Source of the DNA: Humulus lupulus
Lineage: Eukaryota > Streptophyta > Magnoliopsida > Rosales > Cannabaceae
Direction of reading: 5' to 3'
Assembly: GCF_963169125.1 (NCBI RefSeq)
Contig: NC_084800.1
Location: 149,044,397 to 149,108,396, forward strand
DNA: 64,000 bases
Part shown: piece by piece, positions 32,685 through 44,218 of the stretch
Layout: each line of letters starts with the position of its first letter
Position numbering within the stretch: position 1 is the stretch's first letter
The notes under the pieces: generated by a model
What the model saw: only the letters and a program-made list of their open reading frames with translations
The model's database searches: none
Told to the model about the DNA's origin: nothing
Translations under genes and position numbers: made by a program

Positions 32685-35600
32685 CTGAAAGCAACCTCCA
32701 TGATGCTTTACGAATTCTTTGGAGAAGGATTGGCGGCAATAGGAATGATCAAGCTATTGATCACCTTGGGAGAGGGACCTCGGACAGTCTCAAAACTCCT
32801 CGAGTTTGTGGTCATCGATTGTCCCGCCGTGTACAATGCCATTCTGGGTCGACCTACACTTATAGTGTTTGAAGCCGTTACCTCCATCCGCCACCTCCCG
32901 CTAAAATTCCCCTCTTCCATGGGGATATGCACGGTCTGTGGCAATCAACTTGCTGCCAAGGAAAGCTACAGCATTTCCATGAAGGGAAAATTAAAACTCG
33001 GGCAGTTAACGATGATCGTCCAAGGTGGAAATGAGGAATCTCAGGAACCTGTGCCTAATCCTGAGATTGAAAAACCTCAGAGTGTCGAAGGGGAAAATAT
33101 CATCCTAAGTGATGATATTAACCCCAGAATAGGCGAGGATAAATCTGAGCTTCAAGCTATCGAAGAGCTCGAGGAGGTAAATGTCGATTCACAGAATCCC
33201 TCATGGATGGTAAAGCTCGGGAAAAATCTATGTGGCGAGAGGAAGGCGGAGCTGATTAAGTTCCTGCAGGAGAACCTGGACGTGTTCGCATGGTCTCATG
33301 AGGACATGGTGGGGATCAGACCGAGCATCTTCATGCACACCCTCCATTTAGATAAAAGCGTGCCTGCGAAATCCCAGAAACAGCAGCGCCTAGGAACGAC
33401 TCGAGCTGAAGCCCTAGAAGAGGAAGTAGCCCAGCTCAAAAAATGCGGCTTTATCCGCGAAGCTAAGTTCCCAGTCTGGGTTGCCAATCCTGTGTTGGTC
33501 CCGAAGCCTAACGGGAAATGGCAGACCTGCATCGACTTCTCCGATCTGAACAAAGCTTGCCCCAAAGACTGTTTCCCCTTGCCGAGGATTAACCAATTGG
33601 TAGACGCCACGGCGGGGCATGAGCTCATGTCCTTTATGGATGCGTACTCGGGCTATAATCAAATCGCCATGAATCCAGCGGACCAGGAGCACACTAGCTT
33701 CACGACCCCAACTAACGTTTATTGTTACAAGGTCATGCCATTCGGGCTAAAGAATGACGGAGCTACATACCAGAGATTGGTGAACAGGATGTTTTCCAAT
33801 CAGATCGGGAAGAACATGAAAGTGTACATTGATGACATGCTAGTCAAGTAAAAAACTACCGATAACCATGCTTCCGACCTTGGAGAATGCTTTAAGATAC
33901 TGAGAGAATACGGCATGAGGCCTAACCCGCAGAAGTGCACGTTCGGAGTCGCCTCAGGGAAGTTCCTAGGTTTCATTGTCAATACCAGAGGAATCGAGGC
34001 AAACCCTGATAAGATCAGGTCGTTGCTCGAGCTGCCCTCACCTCGGTCGCGAAAGGACGTTCAAGGCCTGACAGGAAGGGTGGAAGCCCTTAATCGGTTT
34101 ATTTCTAAATCCACCAACAAGTGCCTGCCATTCTACAACCTGCTCCAAGGGAATAAGAAGTTCGAATGGACCGAGGAGTGCGAACGTGCCTTCCTCGACC
34201 TGAAAGCACATCTAGCCGAGCCGCCCGTATTGTCCAAACCAATGGTAGGAGAGCCTCTTTTCCTTTACCTAGTTGTCACAGAAGACGCAGCTAGTGCCGT
34301 ATTGGTCCGAGAAGAAGACTGGGTTCAGAAGCCAGTCTATTACATCAGCAAGAGGCTTCTCGGAGCTGAATCTCAGTATTCGTTGATGGAGAAGATGGCT
34401 TTCTGCCTCATTACGGCCTCCTGAAAGCTCAGGCCATATTTCCAGTCCCACTCAATACATGTCATAACCGATCAACCTTTAAGGCAGGTTTTGCAAAAGC
34501 CTGAAGCATCGGGATGTCTATTGAAGTGGGCTATTGAGCTCAGCCAGTTCGAGATTTTGTACATTCCATGAACTGCAATAAGAATCCAGGCCCTGGCTAA
34601 TTTTTTGGCAGAATGCACAGGATTCCGAGAAGATCCTGTGGAAGATTCACCCCAGGCCACCTCGGTCCAGGCCTCATGGAAGGTCTTCGTAGATGGCTCA
34701 TCTAACGAGAACGACTCCGGGGCTGGAATCATTTTGATATCCCCAGAAGGACATAGATTCCACTCGGCGTTGAGATTCGGATTCAAGGCATCTAACAACA
34801 AGGCTAAATACGAAGCTTTACTGGCCGGGCTAAGGGTGGCCGAGGAGCTGAAGGCCAACTCCGTTCAGTGTTACAGCGATTCCCAACTCGTGGTAAACCA
34901 GGTGCTAGGTGAATACCAAGCACGGGGAACCAAAATGGCTGCTTATCTGGCCAAGGTAAAAGTCGAGCTGTCTGCATTTAAACGAGGCTCAATCGAGCAG
35001 ATACCTCGAGAGCAGAATGCCAACGCAGACGCCCTCGCAAAGCTCGCTACCTCCGGGGAGACGGATACTTTGGGGCTAGTACCGGTAGAGTTCTTGGAGA
35101 AACCAAGCATAGAAGAAGTCGGGGCGGAGGTCGAGATGATCGACGCCAGACCGACCTGGATGACCCTCATCCTCGAATATCTCACCGAAGGAAAGTTACC
35201 TGAAGAGCGTAATGACACAAGGCGGGTACTTTACCAGGCTCCAAGGTATACAGTGGTAGATGGGATGCTATACCGGCGTGGGCACTCTCTACCCCTCCTA
35301 CAATGTGTTCTGCCAGGCGAAGAGAAGACATTTTGCAAGAAGTGCATGAGGGTTTTTGCGGAGATCACACTGGGGGGCAAAGCTTGGCCCTGAAGATCTT
35401 AAGGCAAGGATATTACTGGCCCACTCTGTCAAAGGACTCGTTCTCTTACGTCAAGAAATGTGACAAGTGCCAGCGATTCGCCACAGTTTCCCGAGCTCCC
35501 CCAGTCAAGCTAAAGATGATCTCGTCCCCGTGGCCATTCGTGGTCTGGGGAATCGACTTGGTAGGCACCCTCCCTACTGGAAAGGGAGGATTCTGGTACG

Positions 35601-36400
35601 CGGTGGTGGCTATCGACTACTTCACCAAGTGGGAAAAGGCAGAACCCTTGGCAACAATCACTTTGAAAAGAGTCCTCGACTTCGTGGTGAAGAGCATTAT
35701 CTGTCGGTTCGGGCTGCCAAAGAAGATCATATCGGATAATGAAACGTAGTTCGACAGCGACCTCTTCACCGAATTCTGTGAGAGGCACGACATTGTAAAA
35801 AGCTTCTCCTCTGTGGCCTACCCCTAGGCAAATGGGCAGGTCGAGGCCTTCAGTAAGACGCTAAAGGTGAGCCTTAAGAAATGACTGGACTAAGCCAAGG
35901 GAGTCTAGCCAGAACAGCTCCCCCAAGTATTGTGGGCCTACCGGACCTCGCATCGAACGCCGACAGGTCATACTCCTTTCTCCCTAGCATTCGGGAGTGA
36001 GGCGGTCCTTCCTGTCGAAGTAAAGGTTGCCTCGCATAGAGTCCAGGCCTATGACCAGGACCGCAACCACGAATCACTCTGCGCGTCCCTCGACCTGATT
36101 GATGAAAGACGAGAAGATTCATGGCTCCAGGTCGCGTATTATCAACAAAAGATCACTCGTTATTTCAACTAAAATGTCAGAAAGTGCACCTTTAGCATTG
36201 GTGATCTGGTCCTCAAGATAGTCTTCTTAGCCAGTAAAGATCCCAAAGACGGACTATTGGGACCGAACTGGGAAGGGCCATACCAAATAACCGAGGTCAT
36301 AAAGGAAGGAACCTATAAGTTAGCTCGGCTTAATGGAGAAGCAGACCCGTAAACTTGGAACGCTATTCACTTGAAGAAATATTATCAGTGATAACTTTGT
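32685..36400 (+). pseudogene. Tat element B pol: RT, two RNase H domains, integrase
   Basis: Continues the gag frame. RT: CIDFSDLNKACPKDCFPLPRI (about 33530-33590), FMDAYSGYNQI, MPFGLKN, catalytic VYIDDMLVK (33822-33848), then TAA 33849. First RNase H: about 34140-34500, with TGA 34422-34424. Second, archaeal-type RNase H: WKVFVDGSSNENDSGAG through EQNANADALAKLA (about 34677-35050), the Tat hallmark. A frameshift near 35320-35335 moves the frame to 35303-35749, which holds the integrase zinc finger (H..H, CDKCQRF) and core (GIDLVG, KKIISDNE). Further stops: 35747, 35826, about 35881 and on to 36352. The C-terminal part ends at about 36392. Not functional. Confidence 0.88.
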
Positions 36401-36640
36401 AAGGCCTAATCAGAAAGGCCATCTTTTGTTTATTAAGTAATGAGAATTAAATCTTTTTCCATTATTGTGTATATTTGTGGATGTAATCTCAAGTAACCAT
36501 GAAAGACCCTTTTCTAATTACTTGGGGGACATATGGTGCCTGGATATAACCAGGCCATCTTAAAGACTTAGAAGTTAATTCAAATCGATTGATCGATGTT
36601 TTTCTTTAAAAGCACGAGATATTGATAAAGGATTAACGCA
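36401..36640 (+). other. Start of the Tat 3' untranslated region, then junction to element E
   Basis: AT-rich, no coding. The typical TACTTGGGGGACATATGG-like block is at 36520-36540. The Tat sequence ends within 36630-36646; the next bases are the Tekay RNase H (KFVVYCDAS). No LTR, duplication or repeat is seen at the joint, so a deletion is the simplest cause. Confidence 0.6.
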
Positions 36641-36645
36641 AACTA

Positions 36646-38541
36646 AGTTTGTAGTATACTGTGATGCATCAAGGACGGGTTTAGGTTGTGTGTTGATGCA
36701 AAATGATAAGGTTATAGCGTATGCATCGCAACAGTTGAAGGAGTATGAACAGCAGTATCCTACCCATGATTTGGAACTAGTAGCAGTGGTATTCGCACTA
36801 AAGGTGTGGCCACATTATTTGTACGGGGAGAAGTGCGAGTTATACACTGATCATAAGAGTTTGAAGTATTTCTTCACTCAGAAGGATCTGAACATGAGAT
36901 AGAGGTGTTGGTTGGAGTTGATTAAAGATTATGATTGTGATATTCTTTACCACCCAGGGAAAGCCAATGTTGTAGCAGATGCATTGAGCCAGAGGAGCTC
37001 GGGGTAGTTATTCAGTTCAGTTCAAATCTCTAGGGAGTTAGCTGATGAGATGACCAGGACAAGGATAGAGCTGGTGGTGGGCCAGTTGGCCAATGTTACT
37101 TTGCAGTTGACCCTGATAGAGCGGATTAAGGAGGGTCAGTTGGTAGATGCGCAACTGCAGGAGGTTAGACAGCATGTCTTAACGGGAACAGCTAAGTATT
37201 ATTCTGCTTCCGAGACTGGTGTGCTTTAGTATCAGGGACGGATTTGTGTTCCAGCAAATAAAGGGATCAGACGATAGATACTAGATGAGTCTCACACTAC
37301 GCCATACTCGCTTCATCTGGGTACCACGAAGATGTATCAGGATCTATAGACATTATATTGGTGGCCCGGGATGAAGAAGGATGTGGTAGAGTATGTGGCC
37401 AGATGTTTGACTTGTCAGCAGGTGAAAGCTGAGCATCAACAACTAGCAGGGTTACTCTAGCCTTTAGGTATCCCAAAGTGGAAGTGGGAGGACATTACCA
37501 TGGACTTTGTGGGAGGTCTACCCAGGACAGTGGGACTTTATGACTCGATGTGGGTGATAGTGGACAGATACACCAAGTCAGCTCATTTCCTACCAGTAAA
37601 GTCGACTTACACAGTGGAACAGTATGCAGAGTTGTATGTGAGGGAGATATTTCATCTCCATGGGGTTCCTAAGTCCATTTTTTCTAATCGAGATCTTATC
37701 TTTACCTCCAAGTTCTGGGAAGCTCTGCAGAGAACCATGGGGACTCAGTTGAAGTTTAGCACAGCCTTTCATCCTCAGACTGATGGACAGTCTAAGAGGA
37801 TGATTCAGGTGTTGGAGGATATTTTTAGGGCATGTGTGATTGATTTCTATGGATCTTGGAATAAGTATCTCCCGTTGATTGAATTTGCGTATAATAACAG
37901 ATATCAGTCCATGATTGGAATGGCTCCTTATGAGTTTCTATATGGAAGGAAGTGTAGGTCGCCCATTCATTGGGACGAGATGGGTGAGAGAAAGTATTTG
38001 GGGCCAGACATGGTTCAGAAGAAGAGTGAAGCTATTGAGAAGATCCGAGCCAGGATGCTTACTTCACAGAGTAGACAGAAAAGCTACGCTGATCCTAGGC
38101 GTAGAGACATGGAGTTCCAGGTTGGGGACCACGTGTTTCTGCGAGTTTCACCACTGCAAGGGGTGAGGAGATTTTGAGTAAAGGGCAAGCTGAGCCCTTG
38201 ATTTTTCGGACCATTCTAGATTTTAGAAAGGATTGGACAGGTGGCTTATAGGTTGGCCTTGCCACCATCGTTGTCGGGAGTTCACAATGTATTCCATGTC
38301 TCTATGTTGCGGAAGTATTTCTCCTATTCGACGCATGTATTGAAGTATAAGGACTTAGAGTTACAGGCGTATTTTTCCTATGAGCAACGACCGATTCAGA
38401 TGCTGGACCGGAAGGATAAAGTTCTACGGAATAAGACGATTACGTTAGCTAAAGTATTGTGGAGAAATAGCAAGGTCGAGGAAGAGACCTGGGAGCTAGA
38501 GATGGTGATGCGGGATCAGTATCCCGAGTAATTCAGGTAAA
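36646..38541 (+). pseudogene. Element E pol relic: RNase H and integrase
   Basis: RNase H from [12 protein letters not shown] with [10 protein letters not shown] (36838-36870), then stops (TAG 36900-36902 from CAG; TAG near 37005; others at about 37227, 37276, 37347 and 37458). Integrase zinc finger with WWPGMKKDV and [12 protein letters not shown] (37355-37440); core MDFVGGLPRT (37500). The second catalytic Asp is Asn (codon 37686-37688, SNRD) and the catalytic Glu is Lys (codon 37794-37796, GQSKRMIQ). Then GRKCRSPIHWDEMGE, stops in the GKLSP block (about 38176-38215), the HNVFHVSMLRKY block and the Del-type end WELEMVMRDQYPE (38490-38530). Catalytically dead even apart from its stops. Confidence 0.9.
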
Positions 38542-38576
38542 TTTCGAGGACGAAATTCTCAGTAGGAGGGGATAGT
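38540..38576 (+). other. Polypurine tract region of element E
   Basis: ATTTCGAGGACGAAATTC followed by AGTAGGAGGGGATAGT immediately before TGTAACGACC. Confidence 0.85.
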
Positions 38577-39072
38577 TGTAACGACCCAAAATCACTAATA
38601 AGGCTTAAGGGCCTTAGTTAGTGTGTCAGGATGGCATAATTGATTTATGCGTGAATTTATTAACTTAACATGATTATATGATAAGCAAGCTAGTATGTTT
38701 ATAAGAATGTAAATGTGATTATATGCTATATTTGTAAGAGCCACATTATTATGTGGGTAATTCTGCAGCATGCGACTTGAGGCGATCCTAGGGAGCTAGC
38801 TAGCGGGAAAGTCACAACGGAGCTTATTACTTGACTTTGGGCAAGTCAATGGGTATTTTCAGGTATTGGATGGTTATTTAGGTTATTGGGTTATGGAAAT
38901 AAATAATTGGAGATATATTTGAGGTTAGGAAGTCTAGGTGGGAATAATGGGGAATTTCACAATTTTTCCCTCGAGGACGTTTCCGGCACCCCGCGCCCCG
39001 AGATTAACTTAAATACCTAAGGATAGACTAAGTAAAATCCTTAGAACTTGGTGGTAATAGAGGAACCGACTC

Positions 39073-39107
39073 TCCTCTCTCTCTCTCTCTCCTTCTCTCT
39101 TATTCTT
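39073..39107. repeat. (CT)n microsatellite in the E LTR
   Basis: Mostly CT dinucleotides, at the position where the related plus-strand LTR (60368-62590) also has CT runs (61003-61050). Probably part of the leader or core promoter region of these LTRs. Confidence 0.7.
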
Positions 39108-40756
39108 TCTCAAGGAAAACCACTAGAATCTAAGAAACTCAGCTGGAAACTCTGTGATTTGAGCTAGAGTTTTGAGGGAATAGCTCAGTTTTAGCAAAGG
39201 AACTCAACCAGAAACTAAGGTAAGCACTAAATTTCATTTTTGATCAATTGATTATGAGGTTCTTGAGCTGAAATCTAAGGGTTCGTAGGTTCTTAATTTC
39301 AAGGTTGAATTAAGGCAGAAAGCTTGGGAGTTAGCTCGGAATTTTCTTAGAGAAGTGGTTCTACAATGGAGGTAAGCTTGAATCTATCCTCTAATTGTTG
39401 AATTCTAGTGTTTCGTTGCTGGTTTTTATGTTCTTGAGCTTCTAGGTTCCAGAAATTAAAATGGGATTTTAATGAGTTTTTAAGCTAGGTTTCTGCTAGA
39501 TTATGTTGCTAGAATCATGTTAGAAGTTTTTTTATCAATGGGTTTTGGAATTAGGGTGCTTTAGGGTTGTTTTGAGCAAGGTTGGGATGTTAAAAATGGT
39601 GGATTTTCTGGGCACGAGGGGCTAGTCCGCGACTCTATTCTAGAGTTCTGCGACCCTACGAAGCAAAGAAGAGCCAAGGAGGTTCTGCAGTAGGGAAGGG
39701 TCGCGGCGCATGTCTGTGGTCAGATAGGCCTAGCCTCTATTTTGGGGGGTAGGCCATGGCGCTGGTCTTTAGGGCCGCAGCCCTTAAGGGAATTTTTGGT
39801 TATTTGAAGGTTTTAAGCGCGGGAACCTAACCTAGAGTGCTCGGGATCAATTCCACCACCGTGCTTGGTGGAATTCGATGTCCCGGAAGCTAGAACTTCA
39901 CCCGGAAACCTTTACTTGAATATTAATGGAATCCCTTATCATGGTTGTGACTAGGTAAAAGCTAGGGCTTGGGAGACGGATCGTGCTCAAGGGACATTTC
40001 TTGTAACCGAAGCGTTTGGAAATTAAAGGTAAGAAAACTGCACCCGGTTGTAGATTCATAATGGGACTAAGGGTTCCCTAATTTTTCTGCCTTATAGAGG
40101 ATGGTATCATGCCATGTAAATAGTAGACAAACGACCTAAGAATGCTGAAGTTTACACTAGCACACAGAGCGCGGCTCGGCCACTGGTCGCTGAGGACAGC
40201 CTATTATGCACTGAGCTCGGTTTAAGTAGGCCGGAGTTAGTGGGGAAAACGGAGGGTGCGACCTAAGGGTGTCGACCCTATTTATTGTGTAATCTAGTTG
40301 TTGTGATTGATTGTTGAATATGATATGATGAATGGCTAATTGTTAGCTTATGAATTCATGTTTATGTCAATAAGTTATATGTTTATTAGGGATTGCTAAA
40401 TGTTTAAGCATGCTTAAAGAGTTTATGATTATTATCAGTACCTGTGTTATGATATTACACTTTCTTGCTAGGCCTTGGCTCATGGGTACTTTGTGGTGCA
40501 GGTAAAGGCAAGGGCAAGCATGACCAGCCCTGATTTGGAGAGCTCTGGGAGCAGAATGTACATGAACAGTTGCTCAGCCACCAAGGTTGAAGGGAGACAG
40601 GGACAGGAGAACCATAAACATATGTTTGTCCATTAGAATGGCTAGTGGTTGTCTGTAGACTGGAAATTTTGTAAATATACTTTTAAATGATGTCTCTTTT
40701 GGTATCCCATGTTTAAAATGTTTAATTATATAAAAAGTTTCTTTTGAGACCAAAAC

Positions 40757-43166
40757 TGTAACTCCTTTGATAGCCAGGACCGCTACACTGTGTGTTTATA
40801 AAGTGCTAGACCTGCTAATCAAGTCATTTAATTTAAAACGTGTTACTGAAACTATAAAGGAACTAGGGTTAAAACATTTTGGTCTTAAAAGCCACATTTA
40901 TCATAAGAAACATTTCATGTTTTCACGGGATCCCAAAAATATTAAGTTTGAAGACCGTTTACAAAAGTCATAAGGTTTAGATACAACAACAAGCCATATT
41001 AAGGCAAAACAGACAGTTAGGCAATCCCTGTCCTGATCCACTCCTCAACCAAGGCGGTCGAATAGCTTGCTATGTACATTCATCCCCGTAGCTCTCCACC
41101 TTTGGATTGGCCCAACTTGCCCTTTCCTTTACCTGCACCGCGAAGCACCCGTGAGCCAAGGCCCAGCAAGAAAACACAACAACATAGCATAAGTAATTAA
41201 CAGACAAACCAATATCTCATATTGCGTCACATATTCTCAACCATATAAGCATTCAGTACAACCAAGTATTCCACATACTAAACATATCAACTCATATCAT
41301 ATATCAGTTCACAAATGATAACTAGGGCTAGCGCCCTCAGGCCACTCCCTCCGATATCCCACTGACTCCGGCCCGCTTAAACCGAGCTCAGTGAATATTA
41401 AGCTGTCATCGGCTACTAGTGGCCAAGCCGCGCCCTGTGCGCAAATATTGTGTTCGGCACTCTTAGGCCGCTATCACATGTCCCATGGCATGATACCATC
41501 ATTGACATAATACAAATATCGGGAGCACTTAGTCCCATCACAAGCATATAGTCAGGTGCAGTTTTCTTACCTTTCAATTCGCTAGCTTTGATCACTCGAC
41601 TCCTTGAGCACGATCCCTCCCGAGCCCTAGCGCTCACCTAAACACAACCATAGGCCAAAGTCATCATCAACCCTTAAGTCAAAAACCTAGCCTCAGGGCC
41701 AATCCCGAGCCCCCGGGAAGTCCTAGTTCCACCAAACAAGATAGTGGAAACAAACTCCAAACCCTTGGTCAAAAACCCTTGCAAATAACCCTAAAATCCC
41801 TTTCTGAAGGCAGGGTAATGCTACAGCGCTCATTGGAGGGCGCTACAGCTCTACAAGCAGAAGCAAAATCCCCTCAGCATGCATGGCCTAGCGCTACAGC
41901 GGCCAAAGGCTAGCGCTGTAGCGCTAGTCACAGACAGGCCAACACCAAATTTCCCTTCCTGCGATTTCCTCGAACCACACTCAACCAAAACTTCTCCAAA
42001 CCTTTTCCAACCTCAAAAACAACCTTATGAACATACTCCACTCATCCCAAGCACCCCAAAAACTCAAAACCCAATCACATGCATCTCTAATCCCAAAATT
42101 CACCATAGCCACCTCTAGACATCAAAACTCAGCAGAAACCAGTTAAACATCAAAGTTAACAGAACTTCATACCTTTAATGGGATTTCGACTTCAATACAA
42201 CCTCTACACCCCTTAGCTTGATCTTCCTCAACCTTTTCCCTGAATTCCCTAAAGTTCCCATCAAACTCGGCTTACACACCATAGTTCAAAAACCAAAACC
42301 AAAAGCTGAAGAAACTACAAAACCTTACCTCAAGTGTTAGGGTGTTCTTGCTAAACCTCTGCCAATTCTCCAAGCCCAACTTAGGTTTCTTGATGCTCAG
42401 CCTAACCCATCTCTCCTCTGAGATTTGCTCCAGGAAAACCCCAGAAAAGTGATGAAAGAACCACAAACCGACCTAAGAGAATACAACTCTGTTTTCCCTT
42501 CCTTTTCTCTTTTCTTTCTTTTCTCTCTTTCAGACTTCTATACTTTTCTACAACTTCCACTAACATAAAGCCTCAGTAATTCCCATCTTTAAGAAGCCAA
42601 ATGACCTTTATGCCCTCCCCTTTATTTCTAACCCTTTAATCCACTTAAGGGCATTCTAGTCATTTTACCCAATTCCCGCTAATTCCTCGAGTGTCTCAAA
42701 TATTTACCGCTTAATTCCCGATACCTAACTAATCACCAATAATATTCCTCGATGTTAAAATAGACTCCAATATACTCACTAAATTCCCATTTATACCCCT
42801 AGGCTCACCGCGAGCCGGGTATAAATCCCCGCCATGACTTTTTTGCTACTTTCCTCACTAGGATCGTCTCGAGTCACAGATCACAGATATATCCACATAA
42901 TAATGTGGTCTCAACCATTATCACGTATATCAATACAGTTACGCCCACAATGGCCAAAATTATGATTATGCCCTTCTAACCTAATTACGGCCTACATGCA
43001 TACTAATACACATAGTCATGCATCACAAATATTCAAATAATCATATAACATACTTTAAATCATAATCATGCATTTTACTCATTAAAGTCACACATAATTC
43101 CCATTATGCCCTCCAGGCACACTAATCAAGGCCATTAAGCCTTATTAGCAAATTTGGGTCGTTACA
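40757..43166 (-). repeat. Solo Tekay LTR (family X, 2410 bp) inside the E 3' LTR
   Basis: TGTAACTCC ... GGGTCGTTACA, minus orientation. Perfect target duplication AAAAC at 40752-40756 and 43167-43171. Contains the GC-box cluster at 41820-41926. No interior remains. Confidence 0.95.
41820..41926. repeat. GCTACAGCGC-type box cluster in the X solo LTR
   Basis: GCTACAGCGCTC (41820-41831), GGGCGCTACAGCTC (41839-41852), TAGCGCTACAGCGG (41889-41902) and TAGCGCTGTAGCGCTA (41911-41926). The core differs from that of the D LTR, but position and spacing agree. Confidence 0.7.
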
Positions 43167-43292
43167 AAAACCTTTTAACCCTAGCGCATTAATGACTTTA
43201 GTAAACACGTTTTTAACTAAAGGACTTGATTCGCAAGTCATGCACCTTTATAAATACACAGTGTAACAGTCTTGGCTATCCAGGGCGTTACA

Positions 43293-44218
43293 AGTTTTCT
43301 CCATTGAGTTTCTCCATCGAAAGTTGAGAAAGGATGGGAGTAGACACATCCGTACTTAAAACTACCAATGATCAATAAAATAGAAATCAATCACTTTTGC
43401 TCAATAAAACTCATATTCACACAAATTTCAAGAAATATCACAACATATACCAAAAATATGTAAGATATGAGAAAAAATACAAAAGTAATCATATCTCTTT
43501 TTCATCAGGTTTTTAACTAATCTATGATATCCTTGTCCCAGTTGGCAAAAGTAAAAAATACGACTAGTTAAATAAAGTTGTAAACTTATTTAATAATGGA
43601 CACCATTATTAAAAACCTACTATTTGATCAAAATAAGAAAACAAAATCTCTTATTTTATGAGCTAGACCCACAGTTTCGATAATCATAGATTTAGTCCTA
43701 GTAGTCACCGTAGGGGTGAGTCTAGTAGATTTTGACCTATAATTATCAATCTTTCGAAATCTAACCTTGTCAAAATAACAAATGAGCACCTTCCATAGGG
43801 GGACGAATCAAAGCGTCTTGAGGCCCCATTAAGCTATTGACTTTGTTAAACCAACGGTGGAGATCGTATATAATACCTAAAATAAGCTCATTATAAAATT
43901 AAAAATAGTATTTTTATATTTTACTTTTAGAAAATTAATGACTATGATTTACCAAAAAATGGAAAAGATTAAATTTTTAAAAAGCAAAGTGCTATTATTT
44001 CCTATTAATTCTAAAGTGTCACATTGAAACAAATTCAATAAATTTAAAATTGATTTATTGCTAATCAATATTTAGGTTTAACTAATATAATGAACCTATA
44101 CAATTAAGTCCAACTCAGGTAAATGGGTCTTAACAGTTGGGCTTGTATGGAGGAGGGTTGGGTCATGTTGCTGCTATTGATGTTGTAAATCTGGTACCAC
44201 AAAAGGTGGCACGGCTGG
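43293..44218. other. Unclassified repeat-like DNA
   Basis: AT-rich, no open frame. A block at about 43790-43870 (CCATAGGGGGACG, CTTGAGGCCCC, GGTGGAGATCGTAT) resembles 195-275, so it is a repeated sequence, perhaps the non-coding part of an LTR element. It is interrupted at 44219 by the Y solo LTR and continues at 46424. Confidence 0.4.

Larger units (their letters stand above)
29256..36640 (+). mobile_element. Tat-clade LTR retrotransposon B, 3' truncated and full of stops
   Basis: 5' LTR, primer region, one long gag-pol frame with many stops and one frameshift, and a start of the 3' untranslated region. No 3' LTR: the sequence jumps at about 36630-36646 into the RNase H of the Tekay element E. 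The Tat clade is shown by two RNase H domains in pol and by the gag type. Without the right LTR, the GCCCT target copy cannot be confirmed. Confidence 0.88.
36641..43292 (+). mobile_element. 5'-truncated Tekay element E
   Basis: Begins inside RNase H and keeps integrase, polypurine tract and 3' LTR. gag, protease, RT and 5' LTR are absent. The 3' LTR holds a nested solo LTR (40757-43166). Pol sequence is close to D. Confidence 0.88.
38577..43292 (+). repeat. 3' LTR of element E (family X type), interrupted by a solo LTR
   Basis: Two pieces, 38577-40756 and 43172-43292, total about 2.30 kb without the insertion and its duplicated AAAAC. Starts TGTAACGACCC, ends CAGGGCGTTACA. GC-box cluster at 39625-39783 (GTCCGCGACTC, GGGTCGCGGCGC, GGGCCGCAGCCC). 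A CT microsatellite lies at 39073-39107. Confidence 0.88.

Noticed and set aside
41879..42118. 79-codon open frame in the solo X LTR
   Set aside because: Inside the LTR over and after the GC boxes; no homology or coding pattern recognised.
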